DNA of 64,000 nt from Verrucomicrobiota bacterium. GTDB lineage: Bacteria; Verrucomicrobiota; Verrucomicrobiia; Limisphaerales; J093. The DNA lies in assembly GCA_027493615.1 (NCBI GenBank), contig JAOSKK010000023.1, forward strand, positions 806,001-870,000. The letters are read 5' to 3'. How positions within the stretch are numbered: position 1 is the first letter of the stretch; the number at the start of each line of letters is the position of its first letter. Below, piece by piece: positions 30,387-40,700 of the stretch. Under the pieces are notes generated by a model. That model did no database searches. It saw only the letters and a list, made by a program, of their open reading frames with translations, and was not told where the DNA came from. The translations under genes and the position numbers were made by a program.

Positions 30387-31051
30387 TCAACCCGAAGCCG
30401 GGACCCGGAACCGGATCGGTTGGCGGAGATACGTGCGCACCGCCTGGCCATCTTTCATGCCGGGCTTGAACTTCCATTTGCGCACGGCTTCGAGGGCGGG
30501 GGTCTCGAACTCCTTGTGCGACGAGCTTTCAACGCGCGGGTCTTCCACGCGGCCAGTCTCGTCCAGAACGAAGACCACCGTGACCGTCCCCTCGACCCGG
30601 GCCCTGCGCAGGGCTTCGGGGTACTGGGGCGGGACGGCGGCGAGCAACTCAGGTCGCTTCTCCAGATCGGCCACGCTGAACGCCTCGAGCGCAGCCGATT
30701 CGGCGGCCAGGTCCTGGAAGGCCCCTGGGCCGGTGGCGAGGCGCCGCCGGAACCGAACACGACCTCAAGGCTGACGTTCAAGTCGAGCGGCTGCGGGGTG
30801 TCCGCGAGGCTGGGAGGCGGCTCGGGCGGCTGCTCAGGCTCGGGCGGAGGGGGAGGCGGTTCATCCAGTGGCGGCGGTTCCTCGACCTGGGTGAGGTCGG
30901 TCGGTCGGATGGGGATCAACGACTCGCGGCGTTCAGAAACGATCTGGGTGAGCGGCAGGACCAGGAACACAAGCAGGGTCAGGCCGGCCGCGCCGAGGAA
31001 GGCGAAGGGCAGGTCGTTGCGCGGGGCGGGAGGATGATAGACCCGTCGCAT
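30387..31051 (-). CDS. tonB: Energy transducer TonB (one frameshift)
   Basis: About 221 residues. One N-terminal membrane anchor (FAFLGAAGLTLLVFLVLPLT), a Pro-rich periplasmic spacer (PPPLDEPPPPPPEPEQPPEP) and a C-terminal TonB domain (PPQYPEALRRARVEGTVTVV, VEDPRVESSSHKEFETPALE, VRKWKFKPGMKDG). TonB passes energy from the ExbB-ExbD motor to outer-membrane receptors. The frame breaks near 30745 between VVFGSGGASP and the ADLEKRPELL part. It is the gene after exbD (30-base gap) and shares the operon with the receptor downstream, its likely client. Confidence 0.88.
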
Positions 31052-31081
31052 GGCCGGTCGGGCAGGGCGCCAGGGGACACG

Positions 31082-31492
31082 TCAAGAACTGCCCGGCTCG
31101 GCTGCAATGCTCACATTCCTGGCCTTGCCGAGCTTGGCTTCATCCATGACGCGGATCAGCAATCCCGCACTCGCGTGCTTGTCCACCTGGATAATGACGG
31201 GCATCGGCTCGGTCTGGCACAAGCGGCTGACAACGGGACGGACGCCGCCGACGCCGATCTCCTTGCCACCATAGACGACCTCGCCCTTGGCAGTGAGGGC
31301 CAGCAGAATGCTGTTCTTCTCAAGCTGCGACGCGGTCATGGCCTGCGGTTTGTCCACCTCCGTGCCGGTTTCCTCCACAAACACCGTGGTGACGATGAAG
31401 AAGATGAGGAGGATGAAGACCATGTCGATCAACGGCGAGACGTTGATCTCCGTGAGTTCCTCCGCGTCCGCGATGGTGCGGCGATACCTCAT
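31082..31492 (-). CDS. exbD: ExbD/TolR biopolymer transport protein
   Basis: 136 residues, normal for ExbD. A single membrane span near the N-terminus (INVSPLIDMVFILLIFFIVT) includes the proton-relevant Asp in PLIDMVF. The periplasmic domain (VVYGGKEIGVGGVRPVV, VIIQVDKHASAGLLIRVMDE) is typical. The start ATG overlaps the stop of the exbB-like gene by 4 bases, so the two are made together. Works with ExbB to harvest the proton gradient for TonB. Confidence 0.93.
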   Translation of the reverse strand: MRYRRTIADAEELTEINVSPLIDMVFILLIFFIVTTVFVEETGTEVDKPQAMTASQLEKNSILLALTAKGEVVYGGKEIGVGGVRPVVSRLCQTEPMPVIIQVDKHASAGLLIRVMDEAKLGKARNVSIAAEPGSS

Positions 31493-32148
31493 GCGGGCAA
31501 CGGCGCGGGCATCAGACCGCGGACCGGCTCAAGGGTCGGGGCCTCGGCCGCCGGTGTCGCGGGCGGCAAGGTCCGGCGATGATGCTGGATCGTGTAGCTC
31601 TCGAGCCGCGCCAGAAAGGCCTCGAACTCCTGCCGCTGCCGGCGAATCAGGTGGGCCAGCACCAGACCGGGAAGCGCGATGCACAACCCGACCTCCGGCG
31701 GGAACAGCGCCTGGGAAATCCCGTCAGCCATCGCCTCGGTGACCCGGCCCCCGCCCCCGGCCGCCAGAGCCTGGAAGGTGACCAGCATCCCGAAAACCGT
31801 GCCAAGCAGACCCACCAGCGGGGCCGCGGCCACCAGCGTGCCCAGCGTCGAGAGACGCCGGTCTATCGGGGGCAACTGGGCGGCGGTCACCTCGGCGAAG
31901 CGCAGGTTGATCTCCTCGCTCGACTGGCCCTCTCGCGCGTAGCGGATCAGCTCGCCAACTTCGCCTTGACCCGCCTCGGGACGATGCACCCAGCCTTGCC
32001 ACTCGGCGTCCGTCAGCCGGCGGAATTGGCGGCGTTGCAGGTCCAGCCAGAGGCGCAGACCCACCCCAAACACCAGCAGCGACACAACGAGCAGCGGCCA
32101 CATGACCCAGCCGCCCGCGGTCCAAATGTCCAGAATGCGCGTCATCAT
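31489..32148 (-). CDS. exbB: MotA/TolQ/ExbB proton channel family protein
   Basis: 219 residues with three membrane spans (WVMWPLLVVSLLVFGVGL; LVAAAPLVGLLGTVFGMLV; ALFPPEVGLCIALPGLVLAH). The block APLVGLLGTVFGMLVTFQAL is the ExbB signature. It is the stator ring partner of ExbD. Overlaps the exbD gene downstream and the longer ExbB-like gene upstream by 4 bases each. The C-terminal tail after the last helix is Pro/Ala-rich. Confidence 0.92.
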   Translation of the reverse strand: MMTRILDIWTAGGWVMWPLLVVSLLVFGVGLRLWLDLQRRQFRRLTDAEWQGWVHRPEAGQGEVGELIRYAREGQSSEEINLRFAEVTAAQLPPIDRRLSTLGTLVAAAPLVGLLGTVFGMLVTFQALAAGGGGRVTEAMADGISQALFPPEVGLCIALPGLVLAHLIRRQRQEFEAFLARLESYTIQHHRRTLPPATPAAEAPTLEPVRGLMPAPLPA

Positions 32149-33562
32149 GATCTTTCGAGGGTGAGGGTTTCCGCTGTGGGACTCGGCAGGCCGTTGATGA
32201 AGCCGACGGTGATCTGTTCCATGCTGCCCAGGACCCCTTTCACCTTGCGGGAAATCACGGCGTGGAGAAGCAGCGAGGGAATGGCCACGACCAGCCCGAA
32301 CTCGGTGGTGATGAGCGCCTCGGAGATCCCCCCGCCAGCGTCTTCGGATCCCCCGTGCCGAACACCGTGATCATGTTGAACGTGTTGATCATGCCGGTCA
32401 CGGTGCCCAACAACCCGAGCAACGGGGCCGCCGCCGCGGCCAGCGCCAGAAAGGGCACCCAGCGTTCGAGCCGGGGCCGGGTGGCCAGCATCTTCTCGTA
32501 CATGACCTCCTCGATGTACTCCTTGCGCTCGTCTGCATGCTGCACGGCCATCCCGAGCATCTCGCCCACCGGACCCGCCAGGGATCGGGCATGCCGGGCA
32601 GCCTTCTCGCGATGACCGGCGATCAGCGACGTCAGGATGAGATGGAGGTCCGCCGGGGTGGCCACCCGGACGCGACCCACCTGAAGCCACTTGGCCGTGA
32701 AGATGCCCAGTGCCACCACACCCAGCAGGAGGATCGGGACCATCACGGGCCCTCCCTTCGCGACGTGCTCGGCCAGGCTGTCCCGGGTGGCGCGAAGCCG
32801 CACCGCGTTGCCCAGGGTGGGGTCCAGCGGCAGCGAGCCGCGGGATGCGGCAGCGAATTCGCGAAGCCCCGCTGTGAATTCGGCGGGGATCGGCACCACG
32901 TTGGGTTCGGCCGAGTTGAGCCGTTCCTCGACCACGCCGACGGCGCGACTCTCGGCGCTGCTGAAATAGCCGGCCGGACCCACCAACACGAACCGGCCGC
33001 GTTCGAGGTGCCCGTCGCTGGTAAGGGCCTGCCCTTCGAAAGCATCGCCGCCCACGCTTCGTTCGACCCGTTCGAGCGCGGTCTCCAGGAAGCCCAATTG
33101 CGCGCCGAGCCGCTCGGCCGGCAACGCTTCAACCGCGTCCGTGGCCGCGCGGACGGCTGCCAGACGGGACTCGTATCGTGGGCGCTCGCTGACGTGGAGC
33201 CGGGTTTCGAAGGCCCGACGGTACTCGGTCAGAAAGGCCTCGAGAAACCGGACTTCGTTGCTGCGAGCATGGACCTCGGCCTTGAGCAGGTTGAACAGGA
33301 CCAGTTGGTTGCCCTCCTCGCGTTGCTGTTGCTGCCACGCCGCGCGGCGGGCCACCAACTGCTGCTCGAGATCGCTAACCTCCCGGGCGAGGGGGAGCCG
33401 TTCCGATTCGATCTGGGTGCGGAGCGTGGCGAGTTCGGCCAGCACGGCCTGGAGGTCCTGCCGGGCATCGGCCGCGAGGATGTCCGGTGTCGCGGCCGGC
33501 GAGCCCGCCAGGCCGGTCGCCGCCAGCGCCAGACCGAGGAGGCAGGAGAAGCGGCGCTGCAT
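32145..33562 (-). CDS. ExbB-family protein with long periplasmic coiled-coil domain, TtpC-like (one frameshift)
   Basis: About 472 residues. Signal peptide (MQRRFSCLLGLALAATGLAG), a coiled-coil-rich periplasmic part (residues 35-160, LATLRTQIESERLPLAREV and on), then a TolQ/ExbB channel domain (VPILLLGVVALGIFTAKW, AAAAAPLLGLLGTVTGMINT). This layout is that of TtpC, which in Vibrio TonB2 systems is required with ExbB2-ExbD2. The C run 32328-32333 is one base short; adding one restores KTLAGGISEALITTEFGLVV through to the stop. It follows the DUF3450 gene after 11 bases and overlaps exbB. Confidence 0.88.
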
Positions 33563-33573
33563 GGGAGAGTGGC

Positions 33574-34343
33574 TCACGGAAGTTCGACGGGGAGGGCGAC
33601 GAACGCGGCCGGGAGTTCGTTGCGGTACACGCGAATGGCACGGGCGACGGCGCTGGCCAACTCCGGACGCGGGGTCCAGTTCCAGCCCGTGGCGCCAGGA
33701 ACACCCACCCCGGCAAACGTGGCCGTCTTGTCCACGAACCACGCCTGCGCGAGGCCGGCGTACAACACGTCCACCGCCACCGCCTTGCCCTGGGGGTCGG
33801 GGCGGGTCTCTTCGGCGAGCGTGAGGGTGCCGTTGAACTTGTCGATTTCGCTCAGCAGCGTCAGGACCGCCTGCAGGCGCGCGGCCACCGTCACGTTGGT
33901 GGGGTGGGGCGTGGCGGGAAGCCGGTTGAGAAGCGGTTGGACCGTGGTGCGCAGGGCAGGGGGAAGACGGGTTCGAGGGCACGGATCCTCATCTCGACCT
34001 GGGCCAGTGGCCCGCGCACGCCGTCGAGTGCTGCGCGGAAAAGAGTGTCCTGCGCCTCGGCCGCGGCCCGCTCGCCCGCCATCGTCCGCTGGTTCGTCTC
34101 GAGTCGGGTCGCCTGCTCCTCGAGCCCCTGCAGTTCCCGCTGGAGGAGGGCGCGGGTTCGCTCGAGCAGGTCCTTGTCCCTCGCCCAGTCCACACGGGTC
34201 CGCGCGAGCAACTGGTGAGTCTGCACCCACTGCTCCAGCACCGTGCGCGTCGCGGTCACGGCCGAATCGCCTGCTCCCGCCGCCCCGGCGGACCAGGCAA
34301 GTCCAGCGCACGCCACCAGCGCCCACTGTCGCCAGCCGTCCAT
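33574..34343 (-). CDS. DUF3450 family periplasmic protein (one frameshift)
   Basis: About 256 residues. Signal peptide (WALVACAGLAWSAGAAGA), then a long coiled coil (LLERTRALLQRELQGLEEQA) and a C-terminal part with LLSEIDKFNGTLTLAEE, VDVLYAGLAQAWFVDKTATF and GWNWTPRPELASAVARAIRV. DUF3450 proteins are a standard member of TonB2/TtpC operons, as here, where this is the first gene. The frame breaks in the C-rich stretch near 33960. The exact role is unknown; a periplasmic scaffold is likely. Promoter expected in the 34344-34420 gap. Confidence 0.88.
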
Positions 34344-34423
34344 AGATGCGGGACAGGGTGGGCCGGCCGTTTCACAAACCGGCGACTGAACGGTTACAAA
34401 TCGGTAACACAGCCCAAGAGGTG

Positions 34424-34448
34424 AGCCTCCTGGCGTCGGCTCCTACCG
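34424..34448. repeat. Solitary half of a family A repeat
   Basis: GCCTCCTGGCGTCGGCTCCT matches one arm of the family A palindrome; no partner arm is near. It lies about 80 bases upstream of the TonB operon start. Confidence 0.7.
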
Positions 34449-34567
34449 GAAGTTGAGGTAGGAGTCGAGGTCACGAGACTCTGCCTGAGGGTCTTTGCCC
34501 GCGAAGCGTGCCAGGAGTCGCGCAAGGAGCCGGCGGACGCGAGTGACGACTTGAATCCTGCGCGAGG

Positions 34568-34756
34568 CAATGGGGTCAAACATTGACATTTGACAATTAT
34601 CGGGAATGCAGAATCCGGGCGCCCGGACCCAGGCCCGTCGGTGGCGGATCCACGCAATCGGTGTCAACGCGGCCGTCTCCGCCCTGCAGATCCGGCGGTG
34701 CGGGCCGCACCGCGCAAGCGTGGCCAAATGTCAAATGTCAATGTTTGACCCCATTG
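34568..34756. mobile_element. 189-bp MITE-like element with perfect 27-bp terminal inverted repeats
   Basis: The left end 34568-34594 (starts CAATGGGGTCAAACATTGAC) and right end 34730-34756 are exact reverse complements over 27 bases. The interior is GC-rich, has no gene and differs from the flanks. The right end supplies the last eight codons and the stop of the giant RHS gene. No clear target duplication is visible. No transposase is in the window, so it would be a non-autonomous element. An open minus frame (34443-34727) crosses its left end but resembles nothing I know. Confidence 0.75.
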
Positions 34757-37700
34757 CCGCTCAGAAGATCTGGGGGGCCGATGAGGGGGACGGAGATGAG
34801 CCGGTTGCCGACGATCTTGGCTTCCAGTCCGACGCGGAGCCCGATGCCGAGGCCACTGGTCGCGCCGGAGGCGGCGGAGCCACGGATCTTGAGGCTCATC
34901 TCGGCGACGGTGATGCCACAAACCTTGATGGGAGGCAGGGCCACGGCGCCGCCCACCTGTTGTTCGACCCTGCCGGTGATGAGGTTGTAGGAGGTGCGGC
35001 TCTCGACCGGACCGATGTTGATGGCGATGCCCACGGATGCGGTGACCGGGGGTCCGCCGCTGACTTGCAGACGCAGTTCGATCTTCTTCAGGACCGCCAT
35101 GCGGTCGGGGAGGATGGGTTTGAGATCCCAACCGCGGGCGATGCTGGGAAGGGAGCCGGTGAGCCGCGTGCCGTAGAACGCGTTGATGTGATCGGAGAGT
35201 TCGTAGGCAGCCAAGGCGAGTCCGCCGAGCATGTACACGGTGTTGGCCGTCTCGATCACACCCCTTGGCGCGGCAGAGTCCGTAGGCCGTGTTGAACGAG
35301 GCCTGGATGTTGCGAAGGATGCCGGAGATCGCCTGGACCATGCCGAGCTCGTTAAGGGAGAACTGCCCCGTCGGGTCAAAGCGGTTGACCGGGTCATTTT
35401 CGGCGTAGAGGTAGCGGTGAAGGGTGACCGGGCGCGGGCGCAAGCCCTCGGCACGGTCGCGGCCGTAGAAGCGGCCGTGGGCCACGCTGAGGTAGCGGTC
35501 GCGCAGGTAATCGAGGCCGAGGACGGCGTCGCGCTGCTGACCGGCGAACCGGTAGGGGTTCGGGGTGTTGCCGAGTTCGAGCCGGGTCCGGCCGTAGGGA
35601 TCGTAGTCGTAGCGGTCGGTGAGTTCGCCGGCGGGTCCGGTGAGGGCGCGGGTGCTGCCGAGGGCGTCGGCGTGGTAGTAGGAGGCGACGCCGCCGCGGG
35701 ACTGGGAGATCAACTGCTGGCCGTAGGTGTAGGCGGCGGTGCGGGTGGGGGCCTGGCCGTTGAGGGACTGCCATTCCTCGAGGACCTGGGCGAAGGTCTG
35801 GTTGCGGTCGACGAGGTAGGTGGTGGTGTTGGTCTGGCCGGCTTCGACGACGTGGGCGGCGACGCGGATGCCGTTCTCGTCGTATTCATAGCGGAGCGTG
35901 CGCGTCACACCGTGGGCGTCGGTGACGCGGGCGCCGACGAGGCGGTCGTCGGTGTTCCAGGCGTAGGTGGCCTGTTCGAGGGCGTTGCTGCGGGACAGGG
36001 TGTTGCCATTGGCGTCGTAGGTGAAGCGGGTGACGTCACCGCTGAGCACGTTGGTCTCGGCGAGGAGTTGGTCATTGGCGTCGTAGGCGTAGGTGCGGTG
36101 CTCTTCGAGGCCGAGGGAGGAGGCCAGGGACCAGGCGAGCCGGTTGCCGACCGGGTCGTAGGCGTAGGTGTTGGTCCGGTTGGAGCCGGCCGGGTCGTTG
36201 AAGACACTTTCGCGAATGAGGCGCTGGAGGGCGTCGTACTCGTAGTGGACGGTGCGGCCGTTGTGTTCGACGACGCCGATGCGGTGGCCGAGGGGGCCGA
36301 GGGTGTAATGGAAGCCGGCCACGGTTTCGGCGCCGTGGCGGTGTTCAACGGCGGTGAGCTGGTTGCGGAGGTTGAAGGTGTTCGAGCGTACGAGGCCGTT
36401 GGGCAGTTCCTGGAGGAGGAGGTTCCCGGCGGCGTCGTAGTGGTGGCGGGTGATACCGCCGTCTGGATCCGTGACGGTGACGAGGCGGCCGACCGCGTCG
36501 TAGGCGTAGGCGGTGACGGAGGGGCCGGCAGCCTGGGGACCTTCGGTGACGATCTGGGTCCGGCGGCCGACGGGGTCGTAGGCGTAACGGATGGTCTGGC
36601 CGTCGGGGTTGATCTGACGGGTGAGGCGGTCACGGGCATCGTACTCGAAGCGGGTGAGGCCGCGGCTGTCACGGGCGCTTTGGAGGCGGCCCATGGGCGA
36701 GTAAGTGAACTGGACGGCGCTGCCGTCGGGGAACCGTTTGGCGCTGAGGCGCTCGTTCACGTCGTATTCGTAGCGGATGACCTGGCCGTTGTAGTTGGTG
36801 ACGGCGGTGAGCAGGCCGGCCGTGTAGCTCATCGTGAGGCGCTGGCCCAGGGGCAGGACGATGGAGGAACGCTCGCAGCAGGTCTCGGGCTCGAAGCGGG
36901 TTTCGTGGCCGTTGGCGTCGCGTTGGAGGGTGGGTTGACCGGCCTCGTTATAGGCGTAGACGGTGGACTGGCCGAGGGCGTCGATGACGCGGGTAAGCTG
37001 GCCGTTGGCGTCGTACTCGAATCGAGTGGTGGCGCCGGCTTCGTCGATGCTGGCGATGACACGGCCGAGGGCGTCGTACTCGGCGCGGCGGCTGGAGCCG
37101 TCGGGGAAGACGGTGCGGATGGGGCGCCCGACCTTGTTGTAGAGGTAGAGGGTGGTGCGGCCGAGGGGATCGGTTTCGGAGACGGGGCGTCCGGCGGGGT
37201 CGTACTCGAGGCGGGTGACGTGGCCGAGGGCGTTGGTGATGGCGACCTGGCGGCCGGCGGCGTCGTAGCCGTAGGACGTGCGTTGGCCCTGTTCATCGAT
37301 GACGGCGGTTTGCCGGCCTGCGGCGTCGTACTCGAAGCGGACGGTGGGGTGATTGCCGGAGGCGTCCGCGGGGTAAACGATGGCGGTACGGCGGCCGAGG
37401 GCATCGTACTCGTAATAGGTGGTGCGGTTCTCGCGGTCGGTTTCGGCGATGAGCCGGCTGGCGGCATCGTAGAGGGCGCGGCGGGTGGTGCCGTCGGGGT
37501 ACCGGGTTTCGGTGCGGTTGCCGAGGAGGTCGTAGGTGTACTCGGTGCGCTGGCCGCGGGCGTCGAGGGTGGCAACGATCTGGCCGAGGGGATCGTACTC
37601 GGTGTAGGTGGTGTTGCCGGCGGCGTCGGTGACGGCGACAGGCCGGTTGGCGGCGTCGTAGATGGTGGTGACGGTGTTGGTGCGCAGGGCGCCGGAGAGG

Positions 37701-40700
37701 AGGGTAACGACGGTGGACTCGCTGGTGCGGTTGCCGGCGGCGTCGTAGGTGAAGCGGGTGACGTGGCCGAGGGGATCGGTCTGGGCGACCAGATGGCCGG
37801 CGGCGTCGTATTCGAGGCGGGTGATGTGGCCGGCGGGGTCGGTGATGCTGGTGAGGTGGTTGGCGGCGTCGTAAGTGCGGCGGGTGACATGGCCTTCGGC
37901 GTCGGTGACGGCGGTGACGTTGCCGCGCTCGTCGTATTCGAACTGGGTCACCTGGCCGAGCGGGTCGGTGGTGGTGAGGACCTGGCCACGGGCGTCGTAA
38001 GTGAAGCGGGTGACCTGGCCGAGGGGGTCGGTGGACGAGAGGATGTTGCCGGCGCTGTTGTAGGTGAACTGGTTGGTCTGGCCGAGCGGATCGATCTCGG
38101 CGAGCGGGTTGTTCTGGGCGTCGTAGAGGGTGCGGGTGACGCCGCCGAGGGCATCGACCTTGGCGACGACATTGCCGCGTTCGTCGTAGGCGAGGACGGT
38201 GGGGTTACCGAGGCGGTCGTAGATGGTGTCGGTAGCGGCGCCAAGGTCATGCTGGATTTCGGTGCGGCGGCCCTGGGCGTCGACGGTGGCGACGAGGCGG
38301 CCCTGGGCGTCGTATTCCATGCGGGCGCCAGCGCCGCGCGGATCCTGGATTTCGGTGAGGTAATGCGGGAAGCGGCGGTGGCCGTAGACGTAGGTGGTGG
38401 TGGCGTAGACCGGCTGTTGGGGATCGCGGGCATCGGTCAGGACGCTGGCCTTGATGAGATGGCCGGCGGCGTCGTAAGCGTAGGTGACGGTGGCCGGGCC
38501 GGCGGGGTCGCCGGCGGCGTCGAGGTTCTCGGGGGTGTAGACAGCGGTGATGCGGCGCTGGGCATCGCGCTGGAAGACGATGGACTTGAGCCTGGCGCCC
38601 TGGGGGTCGTATTGGTCGATGCTCTTGAGGAGCGTGCCTTCGCGGACCAACTGGGTGCGTTCGCCGGCGGGGCCGGTGATGCGGCTGAGGTAAGGTTTGC
38701 CGTAGGCATCGACGTAGCTGCCGATGGCGGACTCGCTGGCGATGAAGTGGCTGCCTTCGTACTCGCGGTCGATGCGGTACTGGGTGCCATCCTGCAGGGT
38801 GAGGATGAAGCCGGGGAAGTCGAACCCGTCGAGGCCGGTCTCGATGGGCGCGGCTTCCCAGTACTGGAGGTTCCAGAGGGAGACGAGGTTGGGTGAGACG
38901 GTGGGCACGAGCGTGGCGTTGATGCCCGGAGGCGGAGTCCAGACGGCGCGGAGTCGGAACATGCCAGCGGGGACCATGGAGAAGCTGAAGGTGACGCGCC
39001 GGCCGGTGTCGGGCATGTCGAGGGTGATGTCGCGGCCGCCGCCGGTGCGGAGGCTGAAGAAATCGCCGAAGAGGTCCTGCACGCGGGCGCGCTGCTCATC
39101 GATGACGACGCCAAGGTCGGTGACGGAGTAAGTCCAGGAGTAGCCGAAGTCGCCAGCGGCCTGGTTGAGGGAGTCATAGGTGCGGACGATGCCAATGGCG
39201 ACGCCGCCCACGGGGACGACGGCATCCTGCTGGCTGAAGGTGAAGTGGCCGATCTTGAGGCCGGAGTTGAGAGTGAGGGGGCCGCCGCGTAAGCCGTGAG
39301 GTTGCCGCCGCGCACTTCGAGCTGGAGGGTGTACGAGCCGTTGCGCACGAGGGTGAGGTCGAGCGTGCCCAGGCTACCGCCGGCGGCGACACGACCTTGA
39401 TGCCAGCCCGCGGCGTTGACGGGGGTGGCGTGACATCGGCCACGCGGGCGCCGTCCGCATCAAACAAGGTGAGGCGGTAAGCGACGGGGTCGATGGCGTC
39501 CGGGTCATCGGCGGTGCCGTCGAGGCAAAGAAGCCGGTTTCGATGAGCGTGGTTTCGGTGTTGGAGAGGTTGGCGAAGGCGGCGACGGGCGGTTGATCGC
39601 TGCTGCGCACGGTGAAGCTGGCCGTGGCGAAACCGGACTTCCCGCCGGGGTCGGTGGCGAGGAAGGTGAGTCGTTCGGTTGTGAGGGTACCCGGCGGATA
39701 GGTGATGGTGGCGACGCGATTTTCGTCGATGGAGACGGAGAGTGCGGTGGCGCCCGAGACGGTCCAGGTGAGGGCGGCGTCGGGATCGGTCGGATCAAAG
39801 ACGTACGGATCGAGCGGGATTGCCGTGAAGGCGGCGGGGGCGATGACGGTCTGGTCGGGGATGGGTTGGACGACGGGGCCGTCGGTGGCGGCGTCAAAGA
39901 CGACGACGTTGAAGCTCTGGGTGGCGGTGGCGCCCTGGTTGTCGCTGGCGGTGAGCGTCACGGGATGGCTGCCGAACTGGGCGGCGGTCGGGGTCCAGGA
40001 GACGACACCGCTGGCGGCATTGAGACTGAGGCCTTGGGGGCCCTGAGTGAGGGCGAAAGTGACCGGGTCACGGTTCGGGTCCGTGGCGGTAAGGGTGTAG
40101 GTGTACGGAACCCCGGGGGAGGCCGTGAGAGCGGGGTGGAAGTGAAGACGGGCGGGAGGTTGGCGTAGGTGAGGACGGTGATGGACCAGCTTTGGGAGCG
40201 ACCGGCCCCGCGGGGTCTTCGACGATGGCCTGACGAAGAAGGTGCCGGTGGCGGTCGGGGTCCAGCGGAGGAGGCCCGTGTTGCGGTCGATGGTCATGCC
40301 GGCGGGGGCCTGGCCGAGGCGGTAGGTGAGCGGGTCGCCATCCGGGTCGGAGGCCTGGAGGGGTACTCGTAAAGGACGGTGGTCATCGCCTGGAAGGCGG
40401 GCGTGGAGGTGATGTCGGGTGGCCGGTTGGCGGTCGGGTCTTCGGCGAGGACCGTGGCGGTATCGGCGGCGCTGGGATGGACACCGTCATGGACGACGAG
40501 TTCGACGACGTATTCGCCCGGGGCATCGGTCTGGAGCCAGGCCTGTTCGGTGTCGGCGGCGTTGAGGCGGGCGCGGCTGCCCATGGGGAGCGAGCGGAGC
40601 GACCAGCGGTAGGAGAGGGGCTTGCCTTCGGGATCGCGGGAACCGCGGCCGTTGAAGACGGCGTAGTCGCCGAGCGCGACGCGTTGGTCCGGGCCGGCGT

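Noticed and set aside
34443-34727. Small minus-strand frame crossing the left end of the MITE-like element
   Set aside because: Its product (ending SRDLDSYLNFR) resembles no family I know and half of it is read from the element, so I do not call it a gene.
35231-38896. Plus-strand open frame of 1,221 codons opposite the RHS shell
   Set aside because: It is rich in Val, Gly, Asp and Glu with no recognisable domain, and mirrors the regular YD-repeat codons on the minus strand. The minus frame has clear RHS motifs.
34738-39211. Regular repeats that could be taken for CRISPR or tandem DNA repeats
   Set aside because: The period comes from YD protein repeats of about 20 residues in a coding frame. 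Units are degenerate and there are no constant repeats with unique spacers.
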